From: Candidatus Bipolaricaulota bacterium
GTDB lineage: Bacteria > Bipolaricaulota > Bipolaricaulia > RBG-16-55-9
Assembly (NCBI GenBank): GCA_018609825.1
Contig: JAHEOA010000072.1
Location: 1-6,315 of the forward strand
Length of the DNA stretch: 6,315 bases
Direction: 5' to 3'
Of this stretch, positions 1 through 6,161 are shown one piece after another. The position numbers and the translations under genes are program-made. The notes beneath the pieces were generated by a model. That model worked only from the letters and a program-made list of their open reading frames with translations. It was not told the DNA's origin and made no database searches. How positions within the stretch are numbered: the stretch's first letter is position 1; each line of letters opens with the position of its first letter.

Positions 1-1035
1 GACGCGTTCACCCTGATAGAAGACGGCGACTTGCGCCGGCGTGACCGCGCGCTGGGGTTGGTCAAAGCCCACCGTCACGCGCTCAGGATCGTCCGTCGGT
101 TGGAGCGTGCAAGGCTCGGGGTGCGCGCGATAGCGGATCTTGACCTCGGCCCGCGTCGGTTCCGTCAGTCCTTGTGGATGCACGAAGCACACGTCCTCGG
201 CGACGAGGCCCTCCGACATCAGCAGCTCTTCCGGCCCGACGATCAGTCGATTGGACGCTCGATCCTTGTCGATGACGTAGACCGGCTCGCCGGCGCTGAC
301 GCCGAGGCCGCGGCGCTGGCCGATGGTGTAATACGCCAGCCCGTCGTGCTCGCCAAGGACGGTTCCCTCGGCGTCGACGATCTCGCCCGGCCGCATGGCG
401 CCGTTCGCCCGGTCTTTCAAGAACTGACGGGCGTCGCCTTGGGGAAGAAAGCACAGATCCTGACTTTCCGGCTTGCGGGCGGAGATAAGGCCGTTGTCGT
501 AGGCGATCTTCCAGACGTCGCGCTTGTCGTAGTCGCCGATGGGGACCATGAGCCGCGAGAGCTCTCCTTGACCGAGCATGTAGAGGAAATACCCTTGGTC
601 CTTCCCCGCATCGTGGCCCTTGAGCAGCTGATAGGTGCCGTCCCCGTCCTGGCGAATGCGGATGTGGTGCCCCGTGGCGACGAAGTCACAGTCGAGCCGA
701 TCGGCCAGCTCGATCAGTTTGGGGACCCGGACGAAGCGGTTGCACTTGCCGCACGGCAGCGGCGTGAAGCCGGCCGCCGACTCCTCGATGAACGGGTCGA
801 CGACGGCGGCCTTGAACGCCTCGCCCTCGTCGACGACGTGGTGCTCGATCCCCAACTGATGGGCAATCATGCGGACTTCGAGCGAGCAACACTCGTTGTA
901 GGGCTCCTCGCGCCCCTCGTAGGACCAGAGGTTCAACGTGGCGCCGACGACGTCATACCCTTGGCCTTGGAGCAACAGCGCCGCCACCGAACTGTCGACG
1001 CCGCCGCTCATGGCTGCCAATACGCGCGTGCTCAT
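1..1035 (-). CDS. mnmA: tRNA-specific 2-thiouridylase MnmA, 3' end cut by window edge
   Basis: MnmA activates U34 of the Lys, Glu and Gln tRNAs with ATP and replaces its 2-oxygen with sulfur, in the cytoplasm. The window encodes 345 residues from an ATG at 1035 with no stop reached. Seen directly: the ATP-binding PP-loop SGGVDSS at residues 10-16; the catalytic Cys of the CGKCN motif at residue 98, following TPLPC; the second catalytic Cys at residue 195 in SQDLCF; ATGHH at 120-124; KDQGYFLY at 145-152; and the central-domain motif YYTIGQRRGLGV. These two Cys correspond to E. coli Cys102 and Cys199. The last visible residues (TPAQVAVFYQGERV) match the end of the beta-barrel C-terminal domain, so probably only about 10-25 residues are missing. 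The family is usually about 360 residues. The KDQS motif has Gly instead of Ser. It is transcribed divergently from the next gene and no strong SD is visible. Identification is very secure. Confidence 0.97.
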   Translation of the reverse strand, partial: MSTRVLAAMSGGVDSSVAALLLQGQGYDVVGATLNLWSYEGREEPYNECCSLEVRMIAHQLGIEHHVVDEGEAFKAAVVDPFIEESAAGFTPLPCGKCNRFVRVPKLIELADRLDCDFVATGHHIRIRQDGDGTYQLLKGHDAGKDQGYFLYMLGQGELSRLMVPIGDYDKRDVWKIAYDNGLISARKPESQDLCFLPQGDARQFLKDRANGAMRPGEIVDAEGTVLGEHDGLAYYTIGQRRGLGVSAGEPVYVIDKDRASNRLIVGPEELLMSEGLVAEDVCFVHPQGLTEPTRAEVKIRYRAHPEPCTLQPTDDPERVTVGFDQPQRAVTPAQVAVFYQGERV

Positions 1036-1108
1036 GATCCCATCACGTGGTCGGTCGAGATGATTCCAGGGTAACGATCGATGGGGCTGAATTCATCGTC
1101 TTTGTCGG

Positions 1109-1137
1109 TTGACACGGGCGTTCGGCCCGCGTATAAA
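1109..1137 (+). promoter_or_regulatory. sigma-70-type promoter TTGACA-N17-TATAAA
   Basis: A perfect -35 hexamer TTGACA (1109-1114) is separated by 17 bp from TATAAA (1132-1137), five of six matches to the -10 consensus. The spacer contains a short palindrome, CGGGC (1115-1119) with GCCCG (1125-1129). The -10 ends only 11 bp before the ATG at 1149, so a start site 6-9 bp downstream would leave about 0-6 nt of leader. It would drive the membrane-protein gene and the flavoprotein gene behind it. The rest of the 113-bp divergent region (1036-1108) holds no convincing leftward promoter for mnmA by eye. Confidence 0.8.
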
Positions 1138-1148
1138 CTGGGGGCGTC

Positions 1149-1712
1149 ATGAAGAATCCTTTCATTCTGTTGCTGATCATCGTGGGCGTGGCCCTGGCCG
1201 GGTTGGCCGCGTTCATCGTGCTGGAACCGGGCGAGCCGCCGGCGCGCTCGTCGACCGGCGAGCAGGCCACGTCGTCCACCGAGGCCGAACAGGGCGCGTT
1301 GATTCCCGACACGCTGCCCGGGTTCAAGTCTCGATCCATCGAGCGGGCCGAACCCTCCTTTGAAGGGGAGCTTTTCTCCGTGCACGCTCAGTTTGCGCCC
1401 ACCGCCGATTCCCCGTATTCCGGGGCCGTGGAGAGCCTCGGCGTCTCGCTCTTTCGCCTGAGCAATCCCGACAAGGGGGCCGAGATCAAGGACGTGCTCC
1501 TCATGGGCGACCCGGAGACGCAGACCGTGGCCGATCACGAGATTCAGGTCTTCTTTAACGAGGGCGCGGGGTTGGCCGGGGCGCTCTGGCAGCAAGGCGT
1601 CGACGTCTACCTCATCTTGGCGTCCGGCGCCTCCGGGGACGACGCGGCCCAACAGCGGGCCCAAGAGGCGGTTCGCAGCGCGGCCAAGGCACTGCTGGGA
1701 GGCCGCGAGTAG
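1149..1712 (+). CDS. hypothetical single-span membrane protein, 187 aa
   Basis: I do not recognise this protein. Residues 1-4 (MKNP) are followed by a hydrophobic segment at about 5-25 that looks like a membrane anchor or uncleaved signal. There is no Cys anywhere, so it is not a lipoprotein. Residues 26-52 are a Pro/Ser/Thr/Glu-rich linker, then a probable globular extracytoplasmic domain of about 135 residues begins near LPGF (56-59). That domain has alternating strand-like segments, a lone Trp at 147 and a final Ala-rich helix (about 165-183). Topology is predicted N-in with the domain outside. The ATG at 1149 keeps the whole anchor, while later GTG or TTG starts would cut into it. GGGGGC lies just upstream but may not be in the transcript, given the promoter position. 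The stop is 2 bp before the next ATG, so the two genes are very likely cotranscribed. Its role could be to anchor or support the flavoprotein, but that is inference from context. Confidence 0.8.
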   Translation: MKNPFILLLIIVGVALAGLAAFIVLEPGEPPARSSTGEQATSSTEAEQGALIPDTLPGFKSRSIERAEPSFEGELFSVHAQFAPTADSPYSGAVESLGVSLFRLSNPDKGAEIKDVLLMGDPETQTVADHEIQVFFNEGAGLAGALWQQGVDVYLILASGASGDDAAQQRAQEAVRSAAKALLGGRE

Positions 1713-1714
1713 GG

Positions 1715-2830
1715 ATGACGACCGCACCTGACGCCGTGCAGCGCGAGCCGATCACCAAGGACCCCCAAGAGGTCGCGCGGCTCTTCCGCGACATGGGGCT
1801 CGTCGGCGCCGGCGGTGCCGGGTTTCCGACGTATTTCAAGTACCTGAAGCCCACGCCGACCCTCATTGTCAACTGCGAGGAGGGCGAGCCCGGCTACGAG
1901 GCGGACAAGCTGCTGCTGACGACGTATCCCGATCGCTTCAAGACGATGTTCGACGCCTTGGAGGAGATCTTCGGGTTCGAGGAGATCATTATCGGGGCCA
2001 AGGCCAAGGATCAAGCGATGCTTGATCCGCTCAAGGACTCGCACGACTTCCGTGTCCAATACACGGACTCCATCTACGGCAACGGCGAGGAACGCTGGCT
2101 GACCAAGGCCATTACGGGCAAGGAAGTCCCCGGCCGTGCCCTGCCCGCCAGCGTCGGCGTGACGGTCAACAACGTCGAGACGATCTACAACATGTATCGG
2201 GCGCTTTTTCACAACGAGCCCGTGATCGATAAATACATCAACATCTATGGCGAGGTGGAAAGCCCGCGCGTCTACTGCACGCCGCTGGGAACCTACACCA
2301 TCGACCTGATGGCCCGCTCGGGCGTGGACACCACCCGTGGCCATAACCTGATGTGCATCGACGGCGGCCCCATGATGGGCGACATGGCCGATCTGCGTGT
2401 GCATGCCGTGCTCAAGAAGACCAACGGCGTGCTCGTCACCGAGAAGGCGATCTACGTGGGCGATCAGGCCGAGTTTGCGACGCTGCCGGGCCAGGAGCCG
2501 CCCACCTGGGATGACACGCTGCCCGAGATCATGAAGAAGCTTGGCCTGCTGCGCTATCTCGACTGGCATCCCGACCGGATCACCGAGCTGGGCAACGCCG
2601 ACATTGGCCGCGTGCGGGTCTTCCTCCAGCACGCGTTGACCCCCATCGTCAAAGCGTCGATCCCCACGGTCGAGGTCGGCGACGAGGTTGAGCGCGGGCA
2701 GGTCGTGGCCAAGCCCTTGGACGGGGCGATCGAGGACATCAAGACCCTCAGCGTCGCCCAACACGCCAGCATCGACGGGGTCGTCACCGAGGTGACCGAC
2801 GCCTACATCGCCATCGAGCGAGACGCGTGA
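1715..2830 (+). CDS. RnfC/PduS-like SLBB flavoprotein lacking the ferredoxin module
   Basis: This 371-residue soluble protein resembles the NADH-oxidising flavoproteins RnfC, PduS (cobalamin reductase) and the NuoF 51-kDa fold. Domains in order: a glycine-rich GAGGAGFP motif (residues 31-38) and NCEEGEPGYEADK (53-65) of the Complex1_51K-type nucleotide/flavin fold; YGNGEERWLTKAITGKE (121-137) and LPASVGVTVNNVET (145-156), also typical of that fold; an SLBB-like region from about 175 with GGPMMG at 217-222; and a C-terminal barrel-sandwich domain (about 300-371) with VGDEVERGQVVA and HASIDGVVTEV. In PduS, two [4Fe-4S] ferredoxin motifs sit between GGPMMG and the C-terminal domain. Here that space (about 245-298) has no cysteines; the only Cys are at 54, 188 and 213. 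The family places it as a flavin-dependent electron-transfer protein using NAD(H), but the substrate is unknown. The SD may be GGGAGG at 1697-1702. Its start lies 2 bp after the membrane-protein gene. Confidence 0.8.
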   Translation: MTTAPDAVQREPITKDPQEVARLFRDMGLVGAGGAGFPTYFKYLKPTPTLIVNCEEGEPGYEADKLLLTTYPDRFKTMFDALEEIFGFEEIIIGAKAKDQAMLDPLKDSHDFRVQYTDSIYGNGEERWLTKAITGKEVPGRALPASVGVTVNNVETIYNMYRALFHNEPVIDKYINIYGEVESPRVYCTPLGTYTIDLMARSGVDTTRGHNLMCIDGGPMMGDMADLRVHAVLKKTNGVLVTEKAIYVGDQAEFATLPGQEPPTWDDTLPEIMKKLGLLRYLDWHPDRITELGNADIGRVRVFLQHALTPIVKASIPTVEVGDEVERGQVVAKPLDGAIEDIKTLSVAQHASIDGVVTEVTDAYIAIERDA

Positions 2831-2835
2831 CCTGA

Positions 2836-2870
2836 CGGCACTATGCCCCGCGATTTGCGCCTCCGTGCCG
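2836..2870. repeat. inverted repeat before the lipA promoter
   Basis: CGGCAC (2836-2841) is repeated in inverted form as GTGCCG (2865-2870), with a nested CGC (2849-2851) and GCG (2857-2859) around a GATTT loop. It lies just after the flavoprotein stop and immediately before the -35 of the lipA promoter. No T-run follows, so it does not look like a standard intrinsic terminator. It could be an imperfect terminator, an operator, or chance. Confidence 0.35.
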
Positions 2871-2871
2871 C

Positions 2872-2901
2872 TTGAAACGCATTTGATCGGCTGGCTATAA
2901 T
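2872..2901 (+). promoter_or_regulatory. sigma-70-type promoter of the lipA-pdhA-pdhB operon
   Basis: TTGAAA (2872-2877, five of six to consensus) and a perfect TATAAT (2896-2901) are separated by 18 bp. Transcription would begin near 2908, giving an untranslated leader of about 110 nt before lipA. No PdhR-like palindrome (AATTGGT-N3-ACCAATT) is seen around it. Because no clear terminator separates the preceding gene, lipA may also receive read-through transcripts. Confidence 0.8.
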
Positions 2902-2931
2902 CGCCTATTGCCCACTGTGAAGACCCGCCAT

Positions 2932-2969
2932 CCCCTCTCGCCCCGCTCGAGGTGAGTGAGTGGGAGGGG
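2932..2969 (+). promoter_or_regulatory. GC-rich hairpin in the lipA leader
   Basis: Bases 2932-2941 (CCCCTCTCGC) can pair with 2960-2969 (GTGGGAGGGG) as a continuous 10-bp stem with two G-U pairs, closing an 18-nt loop. It lies inside the predicted transcript, 34 nt before the lipA SD, and is not followed by a T-run. An alternative pairing, CCCACT (2911-2916) with AGTGGG (2959-2964), uses part of the same 3' arm, so the two are mutually exclusive. A (GTGA)-type short tandem repeat occupies 2952-2962. A regulatory role is inference. Confidence 0.4.
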
Positions 2970-3003
2970 CCCGTCACGGTGGCCAGCAACCATGAGCGCT
3001 ATT

Positions 3004-3010
3004 GAGGAGG
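3004..3010 (+). promoter_or_regulatory. ribosome binding site fixing the lipA GTG start
   Basis: GAGGAGG lies 7 nt before GTG at 3018 and is the strongest SD in the window. It fixes the GTG as the start. The nearby ATG at 2992 is in a different frame. Confidence 0.85.
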
Positions 3011-3017
3011 AAACCGG

Positions 3018-3941
3018 GTGCCTGTCGACACGACGCCAACGCGCAAGCCGGAATGGCTGAAGATCCGCCCCCCCTCGGGCGAGCAATACGCCCACATCAA
3101 GGAAACCCTCCGTGAGAACAAGCTCCATACCGTCTGTGAAGAGGCCAACTGTCCGAACCTCCACGAGTGCTGGGACGGCGGCACGGCCACGATCATGCTG
3201 CTCGGCGACGTCTGTACGCGCGGCTGCAACTTCTGCGCGGTCGACACCGGGCAGCCGGAGGGCTGGGTCGATCCCCTCGAACCGTGGAAGGTGGCCAAGG
3301 CCCTCAGCGAATGGGGGCTCGAGTACGTCGTCCTGACGACCGTGGCCCGGGACGACCTGCCCGACGGCGGCGCCGGCCACATTGCGCAGACGGTCCGGAC
3401 GCTCAAGGAGCAGATCCCCGGCATGATGGTCGAGGTGTTGACCACGGACTTCGGCGGCAACTGGGACGCGCTGGCGAAGCTCGTCCACACCCAGCCTGAC
3501 GTCGTCGATCACAACATCGAGACCGTGGAACGACTCACCCCCACCGTGCGCGATCCCCGGTTCTCCTATCGGCAGTCGCTGGCGTTCCTCCGGAAGGCCA
3601 AGGAATTCGACCCGGATCGCTACACGAAGTCGAGCATCATGGTCGGCTTGGGCGAGACCGAGGACGAAGTGGTCCAGGCGATGCGGGATCTGCGCGAGAT
3701 CGATGTCAACATCGTCACGCTGGGCCAGTACCTGCAGCCGACGAAGAAGCACCTGGATGTGCAAGAGTACGTCACCCCTGAGCAGTTCAAGCGCTACGAG
3801 CAGATCGGCGAGGAGATGGGATTCATGTACGTGGCCTCGGGTCCGCTCGTGCGCAGCTCCTACCGCGCCGCGGAGTACTTCATGAGCGGCGTGCTGCGAC
3901 AACAGCGCGAAGGAGGACGAGCGAATGGCCAAGAAGGCTAA
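3018..3941 (+). CDS. lipA: lipoyl synthase LipA
   Basis: LipA is a radical-SAM enzyme that inserts two sulfurs into protein-bound octanoyl chains at C6 and C8, making the lipoyl arm of 2-oxoacid dehydrogenases and the glycine cleavage H protein. The 307-residue protein has normal family length. It shows the auxiliary-cluster motif C-X4-C-X5-C at Cys40, Cys45 and Cys51 ([12 protein letters not shown]), the radical-SAM motif C-X3-C-X2-C at Cys66, Cys70 and Cys73 (CTRGCNFC), and the conserved C-terminal RSSY at 279-282, whose Ser ligates the auxiliary cluster. All catalytic elements are intact. Start is GTG with a strong SD 7 nt upstream. The last 17 bp overlap pdhA, and the end of the gene carries the pdhA SD, so the two are translationally linked. 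No lipB or lplA is in the window, so the octanoyl-transfer partner must be encoded elsewhere. Confidence 0.98.
   Translation: MPVDTTPTRKPEWLKIRPPSGEQYAHIKETLRENKLHTVCEEANCPNLHECWDGGTATIMLLGDVCTRGCNFCAVDTGQPEGWVDPLEPWKVAKALSEWGLEYVVLTTVARDDLPDGGAGHIAQTVRTLKEQIPGMMVEVLTTDFGGNWDALAKLVHTQPDVVDHNIETVERLTPTVRDPRFSYRQSLAFLRKAKEFDPDRYTKSSIMVGLGETEDEVVQAMRDLREIDVNIVTLGQYLQPTKKHLDVQEYVTPEQFKRYEQIGEEMGFMYVASGPLVRSSYRAAEYFMSGVLRQQREGGRANGQEG
3910..3916 (+). promoter_or_regulatory. pdhA ribosome binding site inside lipA
   Basis: AAGGAGG lies within the last codons of lipA, 8 nt before the pdhA ATG at 3925. It supports that start and suggests that translation of pdhA is linked to lipA. Confidence 0.85.
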
Positions 3942-5103
3942 CCAGAGCGAGGACGCGACGCAGGCGAACGGCCAGGGCGAGATGACGGTCCAGGCCAACG
4001 CCGACCAGTTTATCGCCCGCGAGGCCAAGACCTGGACGCTGGACCCGATCGTCCAGGTCATGGACGACGACGGCAACGTCGTCAACGAGGACAAGGAGCC
4101 GGAGCTGTCGGAGGAGCAGCTGACCGAGCTCTATCGCCACATGCTGACGGCCCGCATCTACGACGAGCGGGCGCTCAACATGCAGCGGCAGGGGCGCCTG
4201 GCGGGCACGTATGCGCCGCACTCGGGTCAAGAGGGCTCGCTGATCGGCAGCGCCTACGCGCTGGAGCCGGAGGATTGGCTGTTTCCCAGCTATCGCGAGC
4301 AGGCGGCGCAAGTGCTGCGCGGCCAGAAGTGGGCCGACATGCTCCGCTATTGGGGCGGCATCGAGGACGGCGGCGTGCCGCCCGAGGGCGTCAACAACTT
4401 CCTCGTGTCGATCCCCATCGCCACGCAGACGCTGCACGCGGTCGGCACGGCCTGGGCCGCCAAGCTCAAGGGCGACAAGCTGGCCACGATCGTCTACTTC
4501 GGCGACGGCGGCACCAGCGAGGGCGACTTCCATGAGGCCATGAACTTCGCGGGCGTGTTCGAGACGCCGACGGTCTTCTTCTGCCAGAACAACCAGTACG
4601 CCATTTCCGTGCCGCGCAATCGCCAGACGCGCTCGGAGACGATCGCGCAAAAGGCGATCGCCTACGGATTCAAGGGCTATCAAGTGGACGGCAACGACGC
4701 GCTGGCCGTCTATCAAGCCACGCACGAGGCGCTGGAGCGGGCCCGCAACGACGAGGGGCCGACGCTCATCGAGGCCGTAACCTATCGCATGAGCCACCAC
4801 ACCACGGCCGACGACTGGACCCGCTATCGCTCGGAGGAGGAAGTCGAGGCCTGGAAGAAGAAGGACCCCGTGACCCGGATGCGCCGCTACCTTGAGGTCA
4901 AGGGGCTTTGGGACGAAGACAAGGAAGCGCAGGCGAGCGAACAGGCCAAGCAGGAGATCTCCGACGCCATCGAGGAGTTCGAGAGCACGCCGGAGCGCGA
5001 GATCGAGGAGATCTTCAAGTACACCTACGCCGAGATGCCGCCGCATCTGCAGGAGCAAATGGCGGAACTGAAGGATTACCTCAGCGAGCGGGATGAGGCC
5101 TGA
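3925..5103 (+). CDS. pdhA: pyruvate dehydrogenase E1 component, alpha subunit
   Basis: The alpha subunit of the thiamine-diphosphate E1 decarboxylates a 2-oxoacid and acylates the lipoyl group of E2; it works as an alpha2-beta2 heterotetramer with PdhB. The 392-residue protein has the TPP motif GDG (193-195) followed after 26 residues by NN (222-223), the phosphate-loop-like segment [17 protein letters not shown] (287-303) containing the active-site His region, and [17 protein letters not shown] (88-104), typical of the PdhA group. Overall it resembles the Bacillus PdhA and haloarchaeal E1-alpha type. The first 40 or so residues are a Gln/Ala-rich, probably disordered extension before the conserved [13 protein letters not shown] segment. 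Pyruvate is the most likely substrate, but branched-chain or acetoin use cannot be excluded from sequence alone. The protein is markedly acidic. It starts inside lipA and ends 3 bp before pdhB. Confidence 0.95.
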   Translation: MAKKANQSEDATQANGQGEMTVQANADQFIAREAKTWTLDPIVQVMDDDGNVVNEDKEPELSEEQLTELYRHMLTARIYDERALNMQRQGRLAGTYAPHSGQEGSLIGSAYALEPEDWLFPSYREQAAQVLRGQKWADMLRYWGGIEDGGVPPEGVNNFLVSIPIATQTLHAVGTAWAAKLKGDKLATIVYFGDGGTSEGDFHEAMNFAGVFETPTVFFCQNNQYAISVPRNRQTRSETIAQKAIAYGFKGYQVDGNDALAVYQATHEALERARNDEGPTLIEAVTYRMSHHTTADDWTRYRSEEEVEAWKKKDPVTRMRRYLEVKGLWDEDKEAQASEQAKQEISDAIEEFESTPEREIEEIFKYTYAEMPPHLQEQMAELKDYLSERDEA

Positions 5104-5106
5104 TCG

Positions 5107-6084
5107 ATGGCCAAGCTGACGCTGGTCCAGGCGGTCAACGACGCGCTCAAGACCGAAATGCGTGAGGACCCGAGCGTCGTCGTGCTCGGCGAGGACGTCG
5201 GCGTCGACGGCGGCGTCTTCCGCGCCACGCTGGAGCTCATCGACGAGTTCGGTGAGGATCGGGTGATCGACACGCCCTTGGCCGAGTCGGGCATCGCCGG
5301 CACGGCGCTCGGCATGGCGATCTACGGGTTGCGGCCCGTCGGCGAGATCCAGTTCAGCGGCTTCATGCCGCCGGCCTACGATCAGCTCATTTCCCACATT
5401 TCGCGGGTTCGCTGGCGCTCGCGCGGCCGCTACAAGGCCCCCATGGTGATTCGGGCGCCCTACGGCGGCGGCATTCGCTCCCCGGAGCACCACGCGGAGA
5501 GCCCCGAGGTCTACTACGCCCACGTCCCCGGATTGAAGGTCGTGGTCCCCTCGACGCCGTATGACGCCAAGGGACTGCTCATCGGCGCGATCCGTGATCC
5601 GGATCCCGTGGTCTTTCTGGAGCCGAAGAAGATCTACCGCGCGTTCCGCGAGGAGGTGCCCGAGGACGCCTACACGGTTCCGCTCGGCGAGGCCCAGGTC
5701 AGCCGGGATGGCTCGGACCTGACGCTGGTCTCTTGGGGCTACGTCCATCGCGTGGCGCTCGAGGCCGCCGAGATGGCGGAGAGCGACGGCGTGGACGTGG
5801 AGGTGATCGACATGCGGACGCTCAACCCGCTCGATCACCAGACGGTCGTCGACTCGGTCCAGAAGACCGGGCGGTGTGTGATCGCCCAAGAGGGCCCGTC
5901 GATCAACGGCATGGCCTCGGAGCTGACCGCGATCGTCAACGACGCGACGTTCTTCAGCCTCCAGGCCCCGATCGAGCGGGTGACCGGCTTCGACGTCACG
6001 ATCCCCTTGGGCGCCAAGGAGGATCACTACATCCCGGACGCCGAGCGCGTCCACCGCGCGGTTCGCCGCACGATGGACTTCTAG
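5107..6084 (+). CDS. pdhB: pyruvate dehydrogenase E1 component, beta subunit (first copy)
   Basis: The beta subunit completes the E1 active site with PdhA and contacts E2. The 325 residues match the usual PdhB length. Seen directly: VLGEDVGVDGGVFRAT (26-41); DTPLAESGIAG (55-65), in which Glu60 is the expected TPP-activating Glu; GGGIRSPEHHAESPE (120-134) with the conserved His pair at 128-129; PGLKVVVPSTPYDAKGLL (141-158); DPVVFLEPKKIYR (166-178); and the C-terminal transketolase-C-like domain with VIDMRTLNPLD (233-243). The ATG lies 3 bp after the pdhA stop, with GAGG (5095-5098) 8 nt upstream as SD, so the two subunits are clearly coexpressed. The stop TAG is followed directly by ATG of a small open frame, and a second E1-beta gene follows 77 bp later. 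Confidence 0.96.
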   Translation: MAKLTLVQAVNDALKTEMREDPSVVVLGEDVGVDGGVFRATLELIDEFGEDRVIDTPLAESGIAGTALGMAIYGLRPVGEIQFSGFMPPAYDQLISHISRVRWRSRGRYKAPMVIRAPYGGGIRSPEHHAESPEVYYAHVPGLKVVVPSTPYDAKGLLIGAIRDPDPVVFLEPKKIYRAFREEVPEDAYTVPLGEAQVSRDGSDLTLVSWGYVHRVALEAAEMAESDGVDVEVIDMRTLNPLDHQTVVDSVQKTGRCVIAQEGPSINGMASELTAIVNDATFFSLQAPIERVTGFDVTIPLGAKEDHYIPDAERVHRAVRRTMDF

Positions 6085-6156
6085 ATGACTGCCGTGATGG
6101 AACGGCGACGGACCGAGCAAGCCGGAAATCGACTCCTAACCGAGAAGACTGGGTGA
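6085..6156 (+). other. possible 23-residue ORF bridging the two E1-beta genes
   Basis: An ATG abuts the pdhB stop codon and opens a 23-residue frame, MTAVMERRRTEQAGNRLLTE followed by KTG. Its TGA (6154-6156) overlaps the SD of the second E1-beta gene. It has no SD of its own, but re-initiation after pdhB is possible. The peptide has no recognisable family and is Arg/Glu-rich. It may only carry ribosomes across the gap or be chance. The spacer shows no clear promoter or terminator. Confidence 0.2.
6152..6156 (+). promoter_or_regulatory. ribosome binding site of the second E1-beta gene
   Basis: GGTGA, the 3' part of the extended AGGAGGTGA SD, lies 5 nt before GTG at 6162. It favours 6162 over the in-frame GTG at 6153, which would instead rely on GAGAAG (6142-6147). 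The 6162 start also gives the same N-terminal length as the first copy. Confidence 0.5.
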
Positions 6157-6161
6157 TACTC

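Noticed and set aside
31..1074. A 347-codon plus-strand frame across mnmA
   Set aside because: Mirror of the mnmA reading frame; it lacks recognisable motifs, while the minus strand encodes a textbook MnmA.
1079..1098. CGATG/CATCG inverted repeat in the mnmA upstream region
   Set aside because: Arms of only 5 bp with a 10-bp gap and no link to a visible promoter; likely chance.
1607..2989. A 460-codon minus-strand frame across the flavoprotein gene
   Set aside because: Antisense shadow of a gene with clear family motifs; the translation is low-complexity His/Asp/Val/Leu-rich and unrecognisable.
2902..3017. TPP or other known riboswitch in the pdh leader
   Set aside because: The conserved TPP-box segments (CTGAGA and ACCTGATC-type) are absent, and the leader is dominated by one simple hairpin.
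2992..3060. A 22-residue upstream ORF (MSAIEEETG...) overlapping the lipA start
   Set aside because: No SD of its own, and its Glu-Glu codons are simply the lipA SD. It is out of frame with lipA. A leader peptide cannot be excluded, but there is nothing positive for it.
2895..4094. A 399-codon minus-strand frame across lipA
   Set aside because: Antisense to lipA, whose catalytic motifs are all intact. No independent start signal or recognisable domain.
3880..6120. A 746-codon open frame on the minus strand across pdhA and pdhB
   Set aside because: It is exactly antisense to two intact, well-recognised genes. Its Arg/Leu/Asp/Val/His-rich translation has no domain features and is explained by scarcity of TTA, CTA and TCA in the sense frame of GC-rich genes.
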